Positions 25,008-39,481 are shown, counted from the stretch's first letter. The stretch: DNA of 64,000 nucleotides from Phenylobacterium sp. (GCF_013911965.1 NZ_JACESE010000001.1:124001-188000), one strand, 5' to 3'. Notes: generated by a model not told the origin, from the letters alone. Translations and numbers: made by a program.

Positions 25008-25522
25008 TCGGCCGTCACCGGCGTCGGCGGCCCCTGATAGGCCTCTGCGTCATAGCCGCGGACGGCGCCGTCGCCGCGCCACTCGCCCTGCTCTTTCAGC
25101 GCCTTCTGCAGATCGCGCGGCATATAGGTCTCGTCGTGTTTGGCCAGCAGGCGGCCGGCTTCGAAGACGCCGGCCTCGTTGAAGCTTCCCGTCGCCACCA
25201 CGCCCTGGCCCTCCCGGAACAGGTCGGGCGGATCGCCCTTGTAGACGACCTGGGCGGCGGCGATCTGGTCGGCGACCACGAATTCGAGACGCCCGTCCGG
25301 GTGCTTGACCACGCTGCCGTCCTGGACGAGGCCGCCGATCTGGATCGTCCGCCCCGGCTCGGGCCGGGCTTCGGCCGCCTGGGCCGGCGTGTAGAAGTAG
25401 GAGATGGAGTCGGAGAGGCCCCACAGGGTCAGGCCGACCGCCAGGGCCAGGACCGGGGCGACGGCGGCGAGCACCATCAGGCGCCGGCGCGCCTTGCGGG
25501 ACTTGGGCAGCCAGGAACTCAT
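25004..25522 (-). CDS. ccmE: Haem chaperone CcmE/CycJ
   Basis: 172 aa from ATG 25522. A basic N-terminus and a single anchor helix (about residues 14-36) are followed by the OB-fold domain. The haem-binding histidine lies in LAKHDETYMPRDL, the HDExYxP signature, near residue 129. It accepts haem from CcmC and passes it to CcmF in the periplasm. The open frame runs further upstream, but this ATG overlaps the ccmI stop (ATGA), which fixes the start. The C-terminal tail after the OB-fold is short and Pro-rich. Confidence 0.96.
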   Translation of the reverse strand: MSSWLPKSRKARRRLMVLAAVAPVLALAVGLTLWGLSDSISYFYTPAQAAEARPEPGRTIQIGGLVQDGSVVKHPDGRLEFVVADQIAAAQVVYKGDPPDLFREGQGVVATGSFNEAGVFEAGRLLAKHDETYMPRDLQKALKEQGEWRGDGAVRGYDAEAYQGPPTPVTAE

Positions 25523-26586
25523 CGCATGGGCTCCGCACGCGCGGCTTCGGCCAGCCGCGAAAGGATCTCGGGATTGTCGGCGTAACGGGCGCGGGCGCTG
25601 GCCAGAGCCGCATCGCGGCGCGCGTCCTGGCCAAGCACGGCGTAGGATCGCACCAGCCGCACCCAGCCTTCGGGATCGTCGGGATCGGTCGCGAGGCGGG
25701 CGGCCAGGCCTTCGACCATGGCGCCGATGTCGGGCATGGCCGGGGCCGGCGCCGGACCCTGCTCGGCCTCTGCGATGGCCGCGTCCAGGGCGGCGCGGCG
25801 CGGATCGTCGGCGGCCAGGTCGGCGCGGAGCGCCCGCCACTCGGCCAGGCCCTCCTCGGTTTCGCCGGCCTCGATGCGGCCGCGGGCCAGATGGAAGCGG
25901 GCGGTCGGCGAGGCCGGATCGAGCTTCAGCGCCTCCTGGAAGACCGCCTGGGCGTAGGGCGTCACCTCGCCCTCGCTCTCAAGCACCGCGGCCTCGCCGA
26001 GCGCCTCCCAGAGATCGGCCCGCTGCGGGGCGAGGGAGACGGCGCGCCGCAGGGCGCGGGTGGCCGCCGCCGGATCGCCGGACGCCATCTCGGCGATGGC
26101 CAGGAAGCGATAGGGTTCGGGATCGCCCGGCTGCTCGGCGGCGACGCTGCGCAGCACCGCGGCCATGCGGGTCGGGTCGAGCTGCGTCGGCGGGGTGGCG
26201 CGCCACTCCGCCAGCCGCCGCGCATAGGGCTGGTCGCCATAGCCGGGCGCGCCGACCAACAGGTAGAGACCGAGCGCGAGAAGGGGCGCGGCCGCGGCCA
26301 GGCCGAGGGCCAGACGCCGGCCGCGCGGATCGGCGGTCCAGGCCTGGCCGCCGGCGTCGGCGGCGCTGAGCAGGCGCCGGGCGGCCTCGGCGTGGGCGCT
26401 GCGGCGCTCCGACGGCGCCAGCAGGCCGCGCTCGGCCAGCTCGTCGATCTCGCGAAGCTGGCGGCGGTAGAGCGGCAGGGTGGCCTCGGCCGCTTCCGGC
26501 GCGCGCGCGGCCACCGCCGCACGATGCAGGACGAGTCCCGCGACCAGGGCGGAAAGCAGGCTGGCCGCGATCCAGAAGGCGAACAT
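25519..26586 (-). CDS. ccmI: Cytochrome c maturation protein CcmI/CycH
   Basis: 355 aa, first gene of the ccmI-E-F-H operon. Two transmembrane helices are at about 3-22 and 92-112 with a cytoplasmic loop containing LPLYRRQLREIDELAERGLL, a conserved CcmI feature. The C-terminal periplasmic part (120-350) consists of TPR repeats such as EPYRFLAIAEMASGDPAAA and PTARFHLARGRIEAGE. It presents apocytochromes c to the CcmF/CcmH haem lyase. The order matches rhizobial cycHJKL; ccmABCDG are not in this window, which is normal for that arrangement. Confidence 0.93.
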   Translation of the reverse strand: MFAFWIAASLLSALVAGLVLHRAAVAARAPEAAEATLPLYRRQLREIDELAERGLLAPSERRSAHAEAARRLLSAADAGGQAWTADPRGRRLALGLAAAAPLLALGLYLLVGAPGYGDQPYARRLAEWRATPPTQLDPTRMAAVLRSVAAEQPGDPEPYRFLAIAEMASGDPAAATRALRRAVSLAPQRADLWEALGEAAVLESEGEVTPYAQAVFQEALKLDPASPTARFHLARGRIEAGETEEGLAEWRALRADLAADDPRRAALDAAIAEAEQGPAPAPAMPDIGAMVEGLAARLATDPDDPEGWVRLVRSYAVLGQDARRDAALASARARYADNPEILSRLAEAARAEPMR

Positions 26587-26644
26587 GCCGCGCCTTTATC
26601 CCAAAGGCATCGCGTGCGCGAGAGGTCTGGACGTCGCGGCCGGC

Positions 26645-27982
26645 CTAAAGCCCGGAGAGGCGGCGGCGGACGAGTTCGGCCGCCTGGCGGTCCCGCACCA
26701 CCGCGATGAGATCGGCGGCGGCCCGGACGAGGGCCCGCGCGGCGTCGGGATCGGCGGCGTCGCCCACCCGCAGGTAGTCGAGGGCTTCCTCGACATAGGT
26801 GTCGAGGAACTCCTCGACCGCCTCCATCGTCTTGGCGCGCGCGGCGGCGAAGCCGCCATAGTTGGCGGCCCCGCGGATCTCCTGGGCGAACGCCAGAAGC
26901 GTGCGGGCCTTCTGCACGGTCGCGTCGCTGGGCGGCGCATCCAGGCGCGGCGTGTCCTTGGTGACGCGCCCGACTCGCACCTGGGCGGTCGGCAGGGCGG
27001 TCCGCACGGCCTTGTCGGTCTCGCGCAGGCGCGCCTCGACGACGCGCGCCAGGGTCTTTTTCTGCCGCGCCACATGAGCGCCCCAGACGCCGTCGCGGCT
27101 CAGTTCGACATTGCCCTCGATCTCGGCGATCTGGGCGGTGACGGCCTCCACCGCGCCGCCGGCCGCCTTGACGGCCGCCGCGCCGCCCTGGGCGTCGAAG
27201 GCCTCGACGACGCCCAGCTCCGCATCGATGGAATCCAGCACCCGCTGGCCGAAGTCGGCGAGTTCGGAGCCGGACAGATAGCTCTCCGGCGGCTTGTCCA
27301 TCACCGCCGAGATCAGGCGCAGCACCATCCACGGGTGGCGCAGGTGGGCCGCCAGCATCTCGAAGAAGCGGGGGCCGGCGTCCTCGGCGATGGCGACGGC
27401 GTCCTTGTAGGCGATGCGCGCGATCGCGGCGTCCTCATCGGTCACCCGCTGGATCCAGTCCGGCAGGCGGCCGACGGCGGTGCGCACCTTCGGCGTCATC
27501 TCAAGGCATTCGGCGAAATAGCGCGCACCGTCCGGGCGGGCCTGTTCGACAAGTTCGGCGGCCGCCGCGAAACGGGGATGGTTGCCCTCGCGCACCCCGC
27601 GCGCGGCGCGGCGCGCCAGGACGTCGAACGGCTCGGGCGAACTCTCCTCGGCCTGGTATTCCTCGTAGAGAGCGGCGGCGCGGGCGACCTCGTGGGTCGC
27701 CTGGTCGCGCAGGCCCTTCCAGACGAGCGCCAGGGCCCGCGCGGGAAAGGTCAGACGCTCCGTACGGCCGTCGCCGATGCAGAGGGGCGCGATCGGGAGA
27801 AAGACGGCGTTGCGCAGTTGCCGGTCCCGCGCCTCGGTCTCCACCAGCAGGCGCACGTCCACCAGGCCGGAATCGCCGCCTGCTCCGGCCAGGGCCGCCC
27901 GCAGGTCGCCGACCACCCGGTCGGGCGCGGCCTCGACCAGATTGCGGACGACGGCGAGCTTCTGTTCGGGCAAGACGCCCAT
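26645..27982 (-). CDS. Hypothetical, mostly helical protein
   Basis: 445 aa from ATG 27982 (a TTG-initiated frame extends to 28171, but that would overlap the HD-hydrolase start). I do not recognise the family. The sequence is almost entirely alpha-helical and Ala/Arg/Glu-rich, with no signal peptide or membrane helix. The first ~150 residues resemble a regulatory or adaptor domain (LPIAPLCIGDGR; LTFPARALALVWKGL). A long helical body with coiled-coil-like stretches follows at about 230-320. It is transcribed alone, 58 bp upstream of ccmI on the same strand. A scaffold or cell-cycle-linked role is possible but not shown. Confidence 0.7.
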   Translation of the reverse strand: MGVLPEQKLAVVRNLVEAAPDRVVGDLRAALAGAGGDSGLVDVRLLVETEARDRQLRNAVFLPIAPLCIGDGRTERLTFPARALALVWKGLRDQATHEVARAAALYEEYQAEESSPEPFDVLARRAARGVREGNHPRFAAAAELVEQARPDGARYFAECLEMTPKVRTAVGRLPDWIQRVTDEDAAIARIAYKDAVAIAEDAGPRFFEMLAAHLRHPWMVLRLISAVMDKPPESYLSGSELADFGQRVLDSIDAELGVVEAFDAQGGAAAVKAAGGAVEAVTAQIAEIEGNVELSRDGVWGAHVARQKKTLARVVEARLRETDKAVRTALPTAQVRVGRVTKDTPRLDAPPSDATVQKARTLLAFAQEIRGAANYGGFAAARAKTMEAVEEFLDTYVEEALDYLRVGDAADPDAARALVRAAADLIAVVRDRQAAELVRRRLSGL

Positions 27983-28112
27983 CGATCCCCCTTGCCGCGT
28001 TCCAAGCCTCACGGAACGGCGGTCGTTCTCACTCTGCCGGGGGGCGGTTAAGGTTTCCCTTCGCCTAAGATGGACGCCGCTCCCGGCGTGACAGGCCAGG
28101 AGGCTGCAGGAG

Positions 28113-28727
28113 ATGAACGAAGACTGGCTGCGCCCCGAGGTCACGTCCCAGAGCGCGGGCGCCGAAGCCAAGGCGCGCCTGATCGCCGCCTATGGCGAAC
28201 CCCAGCGGCGCTACCACGACATGACCCACATCGCCGACGGCCTGGCGCAGCTTCGGGCGGTCGAGGGCCTGACCGACGAGAAGCGGACCTGGCTGGCCTA
28301 CGCCATCTGGTGGCACGACGCGGTCTATGATCCGACCCGCAGCGACAACGAGGCGCAGAGCGCGGCCCTGGCCCGGCGCGACCTGGCCCTCCTGGGCGAA
28401 CCGGCGCAGGCGATCGCGGAGGTCGCCCGGCTGATCGAGCTGACCAAGGGCCATCAGGTGGAGGCCGGCGACCGGCTGGGCGCCCTGCTCGTCTCCATCG
28501 ACCTGTCGATCCTCGGCCGCGACCCGGCCGCCTACGCCGCCTATGCCAGCGCCGTCCGGGAAGAGTACGGCCACGTGCCCGACGCCCTCTTCCGCCCCGG
28601 GCGGGCCGCCGTGCTCGAGCACCTTCTCACCGCCCGGCCCCTCTATCCGGACGAGGCCTATCGGCATCGTTTCGAGACGCAGGCCCGGCGGAACATGGCG
28701 GCCGAGCGGGCCGCCCTGCTGGCCTAG
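28113..28727 (+). CDS. HD-superfamily metal-dependent hydrolase
   Basis: 204 aa from an ATG preceded by GGAGGCTGCAGGAG. Motifs: RRYHDMTHI near residue 34 and IWWHDAVYDP near residue 66 give the His and His-Asp ligands of the HD fold, and a later Asp lies in SIDLSILG. This matches the predicted HD phosphohydrolase family of about 200 residues (COG4339-like). The substrate is unknown; members are usually annotated only as predicted hydrolases. It is divergent from the 26645-27982 gene and overlaps the stop of the kinase gene at 28724 by 4 bp, tail to tail. Confidence 0.85.
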   Translation: MNEDWLRPEVTSQSAGAEAKARLIAAYGEPQRRYHDMTHIADGLAQLRAVEGLTDEKRTWLAYAIWWHDAVYDPTRSDNEAQSAALARRDLALLGEPAQAIAEVARLIELTKGHQVEAGDRLGALLVSIDLSILGRDPAAYAAYASAVREEYGHVPDALFRPGRAAVLEHLLTARPLYPDEAYRHRFETQARRNMAAERAALLA

Positions 28728-30112
28728 GTCTCCGCGCGCGGCAGGTCGAGCACGACCGCCAGCCCGCCCAGGGCGGCGGTCTCCAGGCGAAGCTCGCCGC
28801 CGTAGGCGCGGGCCAGTTCGTCGATGATCGACAGGCCGAGGCCGGAACCCGGCGCGCTCTCGTCCAGACGCGCGCCGCGGCGCAGCACCTCCTGCCGGCG
28901 TTCGGGCGGCAGGCCCGGCCCGTCGTCCTCGATGGTCAGGCGCAGGCGTTCGTCGGAAAGCGGAACCGCCCGCACGCGAACCCGGCCGGCGCACCACTTT
29001 CCGGCGTTCTCCATGGCGTTGCCGGCCAGTTCCAGCAGGTCCTGCCGCTCGCCCTGGAAGTAGAGCCCGTCCTCGGCGTCCCAGTCGATGTCGACGCCTT
29101 TGTCCTGGAAGATGCGGGTCAGGGTGCGGGCCAGTTCGTCGAGCACGTCGGCGACCTCGGTCCGCTCGCCCCGGCCTGGCGTACGGGCGGCCGCCCGCGC
29201 CCGACGCAGGTGATGGTCCACCTGCTGGCGCATCACCTCGGCCTGGCGCTCGACCACCTCGCCCAGTTCGCCGCGGGTCTGCCGCGCCTCGGTGAGCATG
29301 ACCGACAGGGGCGTCTTCAGCGCATGGGCGAGGTTGCCGACATGGGTGCGCTGGCGCTCCACGACCTCCTGGTTGTGGGCCACGAGGGCGTTGAGCTCGT
29401 GCGCCAGGGGCTCCAGCTCGACCGGATAGCGGCCGGCGATCTGCTCGGCCTTGCCGCGGCGCACCGAGGCGACCTCGCGGCGCAGGGCGAAGAGGGGCCG
29501 CAGGCCGAACCGGACCTGGAAGACGACGGCGCCGATCAGGCCGGCGCCCAGCAGAAGGAAGGCGACCGCCGTGGCGGTGACGAAACCGCGGACGTCGCTG
29601 TCGATCGGGGAGCGGTCCTCGGCCGCCATGAAGACCAGCGGCGCCTCGCGCCCCGGCAGGGTCGCCCGGCTGGCCATGGCCCGCAGCGGCTGGTTCAGCG
29701 GCCCGCGCGTCTCGTAGATGACGGGCCGGCCGGGCTGCGCCTCAAGGCGGGCGATCAGGTTCTCAGGCGCCGGCAGCTCGGCGTCCCACAAGGACCGCGA
29801 GCGGACGACGATGCGCCACTGCCCATCCGGCAGCGGCTCGACGATCTGCCAGTAGCGGCCGGAATAGGCGCGCAGCGCGCGGATGTCGGTCAGGGCGGGC
29901 GCCAGCACCTCCCCGTTCTCGGCCACGGTCGTGCCGGCCAAGAGGTTGTCGATGAGCTCCGATAGACCCTGGTCGAACCGCCGCAGGGCGGCCTGCTGGA
30001 AGAGCAGGGCCAGCATCACGGCCGAGATCAGGAGGACGGTCAGGCTCCAGCCCGCCGCCAGGATCACCAGGCGACGAACGAGCGAAGGCCGGCGGAGCGA
30101 TTCCAGCTTCAC
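28724..30112 (-). CDS. Membrane sensor histidine kinase (PepSY-linked)
   Basis: 462 aa. TM1 is at about 15-36 and TM2 at about 180-203, with a ~145-residue periplasmic sensor between. A HAMP region and the H-box GNLAHALKTPLSVMLTEA follow. This H-box (HALKTPL rather than HELRTPL) is the PhoQ-like type. The ATPase domain has LLELAGNAMENAGKW, EDDGPGLPPERR and GSGLGLSIIDELARAYGG. It is the third gene of an operon of PepSY protein, response regulator and kinase. It probably senses envelope cations or peptides, as PhoQ does, but that is inference from the H-box class only. Confidence 0.93.
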   Translation of the reverse strand: MKLESLRRPSLVRRLVILAAGWSLTVLLISAVMLALLFQQAALRRFDQGLSELIDNLLAGTTVAENGEVLAPALTDIRALRAYSGRYWQIVEPLPDGQWRIVVRSRSLWDAELPAPENLIARLEAQPGRPVIYETRGPLNQPLRAMASRATLPGREAPLVFMAAEDRSPIDSDVRGFVTATAVAFLLLGAGLIGAVVFQVRFGLRPLFALRREVASVRRGKAEQIAGRYPVELEPLAHELNALVAHNQEVVERQRTHVGNLAHALKTPLSVMLTEARQTRGELGEVVERQAEVMRQQVDHHLRRARAAARTPGRGERTEVADVLDELARTLTRIFQDKGVDIDWDAEDGLYFQGERQDLLELAGNAMENAGKWCAGRVRVRAVPLSDERLRLTIEDDGPGLPPERRQEVLRRGARLDESAPGSGLGLSIIDELARAYGGELRLETAALGGLAVVLDLPRAET

Positions 30113-30131
30113 GCTCGGGCCGCGCGCCGCG

Positions 30132-30821
30132 TCACGAGGCGCTCGCCCCCTCGGCCTCGTCGGCCGGACAGGTCAGGCGATAGCCCAGGCCGCGGACGGT
30201 CTCGATGCGGTCGGCGCCGATCTTCTTTCGGATCCGTCCGACGAACACCTCGATGGTGTTGGAGTCTCGGTCGAAGTCCTGGTCGTAGAGGTGCTCGACC
30301 AGCTCGGTGCGGCTGATCACCCGGCCCTGGTGCATCATCAGATAGTGCAGCAGGCGGTATTCGAGCGAGGTCAGGCGCAGGGGCTCGCCGTTCACCGAGG
30401 CGCGCGCTGCGCGGGGGTCGAGCCGCAGGCCGCCGCAGGTCAGGTTCGGCGCCGCATGGCCGGCCGAGCGCCGCAGCAGGGCGCGCAGGCGGGCCAGCAG
30501 CTCCTCGGTGTGGAAGGGCTTGGTCAGATAGTCGTCGGCGCCCGCATCGAAGCCGGCCACCTTCTCGCTCCAGGCGCCGCGGGCGGTCAGGATCAGCACC
30601 GGCGTGCCGACCTCGTTGCGCCGCCAGCGCTCCAGCACCGAGACGCCGTCCACCTTGGGCAGGCCCAGGTCGAGCACCACCGCGTCATAGGGCTCGGTCT
30701 CGCCCAGGAACTGCGCCTCCTCGCCGTCGGGCGCGTGGTCGACGGCGTAGCCGGCGTCGGCGAGCGCGGCCTTCAGCTGGCGCGACAGGTCCGGATCGTC
30801 CTCGACGAGCAGGATTCGCAT
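30132..30821 (-). CDS. OmpR-family response regulator (PhoP-like)
   Basis: 229 aa. The receiver has Glu7/Asp8/Asp9, phospho-acceptor Asp51 (LDLGLPKVDG) and Lys in DYLTKPFHTEE. The winged helix-turn-helix has LTSLEYRLLHYLMMHQG and the recognition segment TIEVFVGRIRKKIG. It is 19 bp upstream of its kinase and 19 bp downstream of a PepSY gene. Cognate to the kinase at 28724 by position. The LGLP-type aspartate loop is typical of PhoP/QseB-like regulators. Confidence 0.95.
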   Translation of the reverse strand: MRILLVEDDPDLSRQLKAALADAGYAVDHAPDGEEAQFLGETEPYDAVVLDLGLPKVDGVSVLERWRRNEVGTPVLILTARGAWSEKVAGFDAGADDYLTKPFHTEELLARLRALLRRSAGHAAPNLTCGGLRLDPRAARASVNGEPLRLTSLEYRLLHYLMMHQGRVISRTELVEHLYDQDFDRDSNTIEVFVGRIRKKIGADRIETVRGLGYRLTCPADEAEGASAS

Positions 30822-30840
30822 GACTTCGCCTCCGTCTGGC

Positions 30841-31176
30841 TCAGCCGCCTTGGCGGCCGATGATGGCGCCGCTCTCGGCGTCGACGATGAAGATCAGCAC
30901 CCGGCCATCCGGAGTCTGCCACTGGACGAAATAGGCCGGGCGGCCCTGATGGTCGCCCTGGGTGGTGTTGAGATGGCGACCCGGCGTCTGGCGCGCGATG
31001 GAGGCCAGCACCTGGGACAGAGGCGCCTGGCGGCCGGCGCGCACCGCCGCGCGCGCGGCGTCCTGGTCGCCGCGGCCGGCGCCGAAGGACGAGCGCAGGT
31101 CCGGGCCGTACTGCGCCAGCGCCGCGCTGGGCGCGGCCAGGGCCAGAAGCACGGCTGTGAGCGCGAGACGTTTCAT
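30841..31176 (-). CDS. Small secreted PepSY-like protein
   Basis: 111 aa. The signal peptide at 1-22 ends Ala-Leu-Ala. The C-terminal ~65 residues follow the PepSY pattern: LSQVLASIARQTPGRHL (helix), then two strands ending YFVQWQTPDGRVLIFIVDAE with a final SGAIIG. PepSY domains are small periplasmic inhibitory or sensing modules. It leads an operon with a response regulator and a histidine kinase, a common arrangement in which the PepSY protein may feed back on the kinase. Export and fold are well supported; the regulatory role is inferred. Confidence 0.8.
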   Translation of the reverse strand: MKRLALTAVLLALAAPSAALAQYGPDLRSSFGAGRGDQDAARAAVRAGRQAPLSQVLASIARQTPGRHLNTTQGDHQGRPAYFVQWQTPDGRVLIFIVDAESGAIIGRQGG

Positions 31177-31256
31177 GGGTTCCGATCTAGCCGCGGGCGA
31201 CTGAACCGAGGCTGAACGCGGCGGTTATGATACGGCTGCGACGCCCTGTCACGGAC

Positions 31257-32192
31257 TCAGCGCCGTTTGGGCGCATAGGGCCGCTTGGCCTTCCACTGCT
31301 CGGCGAAGGCGGTGAGCTCGGCGTCCATGGCGTCGGGCAGGGTGACCACGAGCCGCGCCAGCAGGTCGCCGCGCTTGCCGGCGGCGTCGGGCAGTCCCCG
31401 CCCCTTCAGCCGCAGCAGCGTGCCGGTGTTGGCGCCCTTGGGCACCGTCAGGGTGACCGGCCCGTCCGGGGTGGGCGCCTCGACCTTGCCGCCGAGCACG
31501 GCGTCGTAGACCGTGACCGGCAGGTCCATGACCAGCCGCTCGCCCTCCCGCCGGAAGATGTTGTGGGGCCGGATGACGAGCTCGATGAAGGCGTCGCCCG
31601 GGCCTGCGCGGCCAGGAGAGCCCTGGCCCTTCAGCCGCAGAGTCTGGCCCTCGGCGGCGCCGGTCGGGATGGTGACGTCGATGGTGCGGCCGTCGGAAAA
31701 GGCGATCCGCTTCTTGCCCCCGGCGATCGCCTCCTCGAGATCGATCTCCAGCTTGGCGCGCACGTCGGCCCCCTTGGCCGAAAAGCCGCCGCCGAAGCCG
31801 CCTGCGCCGCCGCCGCCGCCGCGCGCGCCGCCGCGGGCGCCGAACATTTCGCCCAGGATGTCGCCGAGATCGACGCCTTCGAAGGTCTCGGCGCGGGAGT
31901 AGCCGCGCCGGCCGCCGTCGAAGCCGCCGGGGCTCCAGCCGCCGCCGCCGAAGCCGCGCATGGTCTCATGACCTTCGGCGTCGATCTCGCCGGCGTCGTA
32001 CTTCTTGCGCTTGTCCGGATCGCCGACGATGTCGAAGGCCGCGCTGACGCGCTTGAACTTCTCCTCGGCGGCCTTGTCGCCCGGATTGGCGTCGGGATGG
32101 TGCTGCTTGGCGAGCTTGCGGAACGCCTTGCGGATCTCGTCGTCGCTCGCGCTCCGGGAAACGCCCAGTTCCTGGTAGGGGTCGCGCGCCAA
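31257..32192 (-). CDS. DnaJ-class co-chaperone (CbpA-like)
   Basis: 311 aa. The J domain (residues 1-70) contains the essential HPD tripeptide in KQHHPDANPGD. A Gly/Phe-rich linker at about 80-130 is followed by two C-terminal beta domains, with the client-binding segment IDVTIPTGAAEGQTLRLKG. The CxxCxGxG zinc fingers are absent, so this is a type II (CbpA/DnaJ2) protein, not DnaJ itself. It stimulates a DnaK partner. The glycine run at about 128-145 is unusually long. It is a single gene with a 112-bp gap to the next. Confidence 0.92.
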   Translation of the reverse strand: MARDPYQELGVSRSASDDEIRKAFRKLAKQHHPDANPGDKAAEEKFKRVSAAFDIVGDPDKRKKYDAGEIDAEGHETMRGFGGGGWSPGGFDGGRRGYSRAETFEGVDLGDILGEMFGARGGARGGGGGAGGFGGGFSAKGADVRAKLEIDLEEAIAGGKKRIAFSDGRTIDVTIPTGAAEGQTLRLKGQGSPGRAGPGDAFIELVIRPHNIFRREGERLVMDLPVTVYDAVLGGKVEAPTPDGPVTLTVPKGANTGTLLRLKGRGLPDAAGKRGDLLARLVVTLPDAMDAELTAFAEQWKAKRPYAPKRR

Positions 32193-32304
32193 GAATGCTC
32201 TCTCCGTCAGTCAGAATTCTACGGCGTCTAGATTGTGCGGACGGCGAAGTCACGCAAGAGCGGATGTGACTTTTTTGCCACATACCTGTCGCCCTGCGAC
32301 GAAG

Positions 32305-32772
32305 TCAGTCGCCGCTGCGGTCTTCCAGCAGGTCGAAGGCCGCATAGGCCCAGGCGTCCTCCGGGTCTTCCAGTTCGTCCTCGTTGAGCGTCTGGCCCCG
32401 GATGGAGACGCCGGCCTCGTGGACGCTTTCGGGGTCGCCGGTGATCAGCGGATGCCAGGGCGGCAGGTCGCGCCCTTCGTAGAGCCTGCGATAGGCGCAG
32501 CTCCTGGGCATCCACGGCAGCTTGCCGATCAGGCCGGGCGTCAGCTTGATGCAGTCGGGAACATGGCGCTTGCGCTCGGCGTAGTTGGAGCAACGGCACG
32601 TGTCCGGATCGAACAGGCGACAATGCACGCGGGTGGGGATCACCTGTCCGCTGTCCTCATCCTCGAAGCGAACGAGGCAGCAGAGGCCGCAGCCGTCGCA
32701 TAGGCTCTCCCACTCCCGGGGCGTCATCTGTTCGAGGGACTTCGTGCGCCAAAAGGGTTTGTGCGTGCTCAC
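32305..32772 (-). CDS. YcgN/UPF0260-type cysteine-cluster protein
   Basis: 155 aa, typical family length of about 150. The cysteine pattern W-x-LCDGCGLCCLVRFED, then HCRLFDPDTCRCSNY and VPDCIKL, and later RSCAYRRL, defines a CxxCxxCC-type cluster that probably binds zinc or iron-sulfur. The family also keeps the WHPL motif (LPPWHPLITGD). It is cytoplasmic. The function of the family is not established. It is divergent from the penicillin-binding protein gene, with 51 bp between the starts. Confidence 0.88.
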   Translation of the reverse strand: MSTHKPFWRTKSLEQMTPREWESLCDGCGLCCLVRFEDEDSGQVIPTRVHCRLFDPDTCRCSNYAERKRHVPDCIKLTPGLIGKLPWMPRSCAYRRLYEGRDLPPWHPLITGDPESVHEAGVSIRGQTLNEDELEDPEDAWAYAAFDLLEDRSGD

Positions 32773-32823
32773 GCGCCCGTCCTAAACCCGAAGCGTCTCC
32801 GCCGCCAATCACAGTCCGCGAAC

Positions 32824-35052
<2,229 letters not shown>

Positions 35053-35100
35053 CCGGGCCGCGCTTGCAGGCGCGGCGAAGCGCGCTATGTGCCTTGCCGC

Positions 35101-36897
<1,797 letters not shown>

Positions 36898-36917
36898 CGC
36901 CAGCCCGCGCGCAATCC

Positions 36918-36926
36918 TGTGGATAA
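36918..36926. promoter_or_regulatory. Perfect DnaA box
   Basis: TGTGGATAA is the exact reverse complement of the consensus TTATCCACA. It lies 21 bp after the ABC-F stop, at the start of the long non-coding gap. It is single, so not an origin. It could be a DnaA-titration or DnaA-regulated promoter site. Confidence 0.4.
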
Positions 36927-37351
36927 GCGCGACCGATTGATCTGAAAGCGGAATTCCCGCGAAATCCCCAGCCGATCCACCGGTTCTCCACTGGCGGAAC
37001 GACGTTCTCCCACATCGGAGCGAGGTCGGGCGCTTGCTTCATAGAGGGTCCGGGCGCAACGTCAAGGGGCCGAGAGGGACCGCGTCCCTGGCGAAGCGGG
37101 AAACCGGGACGCCGACGGAGCGGGAGGTTCTCAGGAGACGACGGCGGGGCGACCCTTCGTCGAGGCTCGGAGGACAACGGCGCGACGGAAACCTGCGGGG
37201 AAGCCCGCCTTCGAAGTCGCGGCGACCTTTACGGCGCAGATCCTTCGCGGATCTGGAACGAGGGCGACGCAGCGGGCGACCGTTGCGCCGCCCTCTTGCC
37301 TTGGGCGCAGCCTTTCCGCCGCCCTGTCTAGCTTAACCATTTGGCGCCATC

Positions 37352-37378
37352 CCCCAGGCATTGTCGGCAGGTCTGGGG
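37352..37378 (+). promoter_or_regulatory. Hairpin covering the kinase ribosome binding site
   Basis: CCCCAG (37352-37357) can pair with CTGGGG (37373-37378). The right arm is part of the Shine-Dalgarno sequence CTGGGGAG that lies 10 bp before the ATG at 37391. The fold would hide the ribosome binding site of the hybrid kinase gene. Confidence 0.3.
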
Positions 37379-37390
37379 AGCCCATCCATC

Positions 37391-39481
<2,091 letters not shown>

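Larger units (their letters stand above)
36898..37390. other. 493-bp non-coding gap with several hairpins
   Basis: No convincing coding frame on either strand. The centre (about 37040-37280) folds readily. AGGGAC-CGC-GTCCCT lies at 37075-37089. A nested pair has CGCGAC (37181-37186) with GTCGCG (37216-37221) enclosing GCGGG/CCCGC (37195-37208). CAGATCC/GGATCTG with a TTCGC loop lies at 37237-37255. I could not match it to tmRNA, 6S, RNase P or SRP RNA. It may encode an unrecognised structured RNA on the plus strand, or serve as a long leader of the kinase gene. Confidence 0.4.

Noticed and set aside
22540-26586. Missing ccmG and ccmABCD in the cytochrome c maturation cluster
   Set aside because: The gene order matches the normal rhizobial-type cycHJKL unit; the other ccm genes are usually encoded elsewhere, so this is not a loss.
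36898-37390. tmRNA, 6S RNA or replication origin in the long gap
   Set aside because: I found no peptide tag or CCA end for tmRNA, no clear 6S bubble and only one DnaA box, and the flanking genes are not origin genes. A novel RNA remains open and is listed separately.
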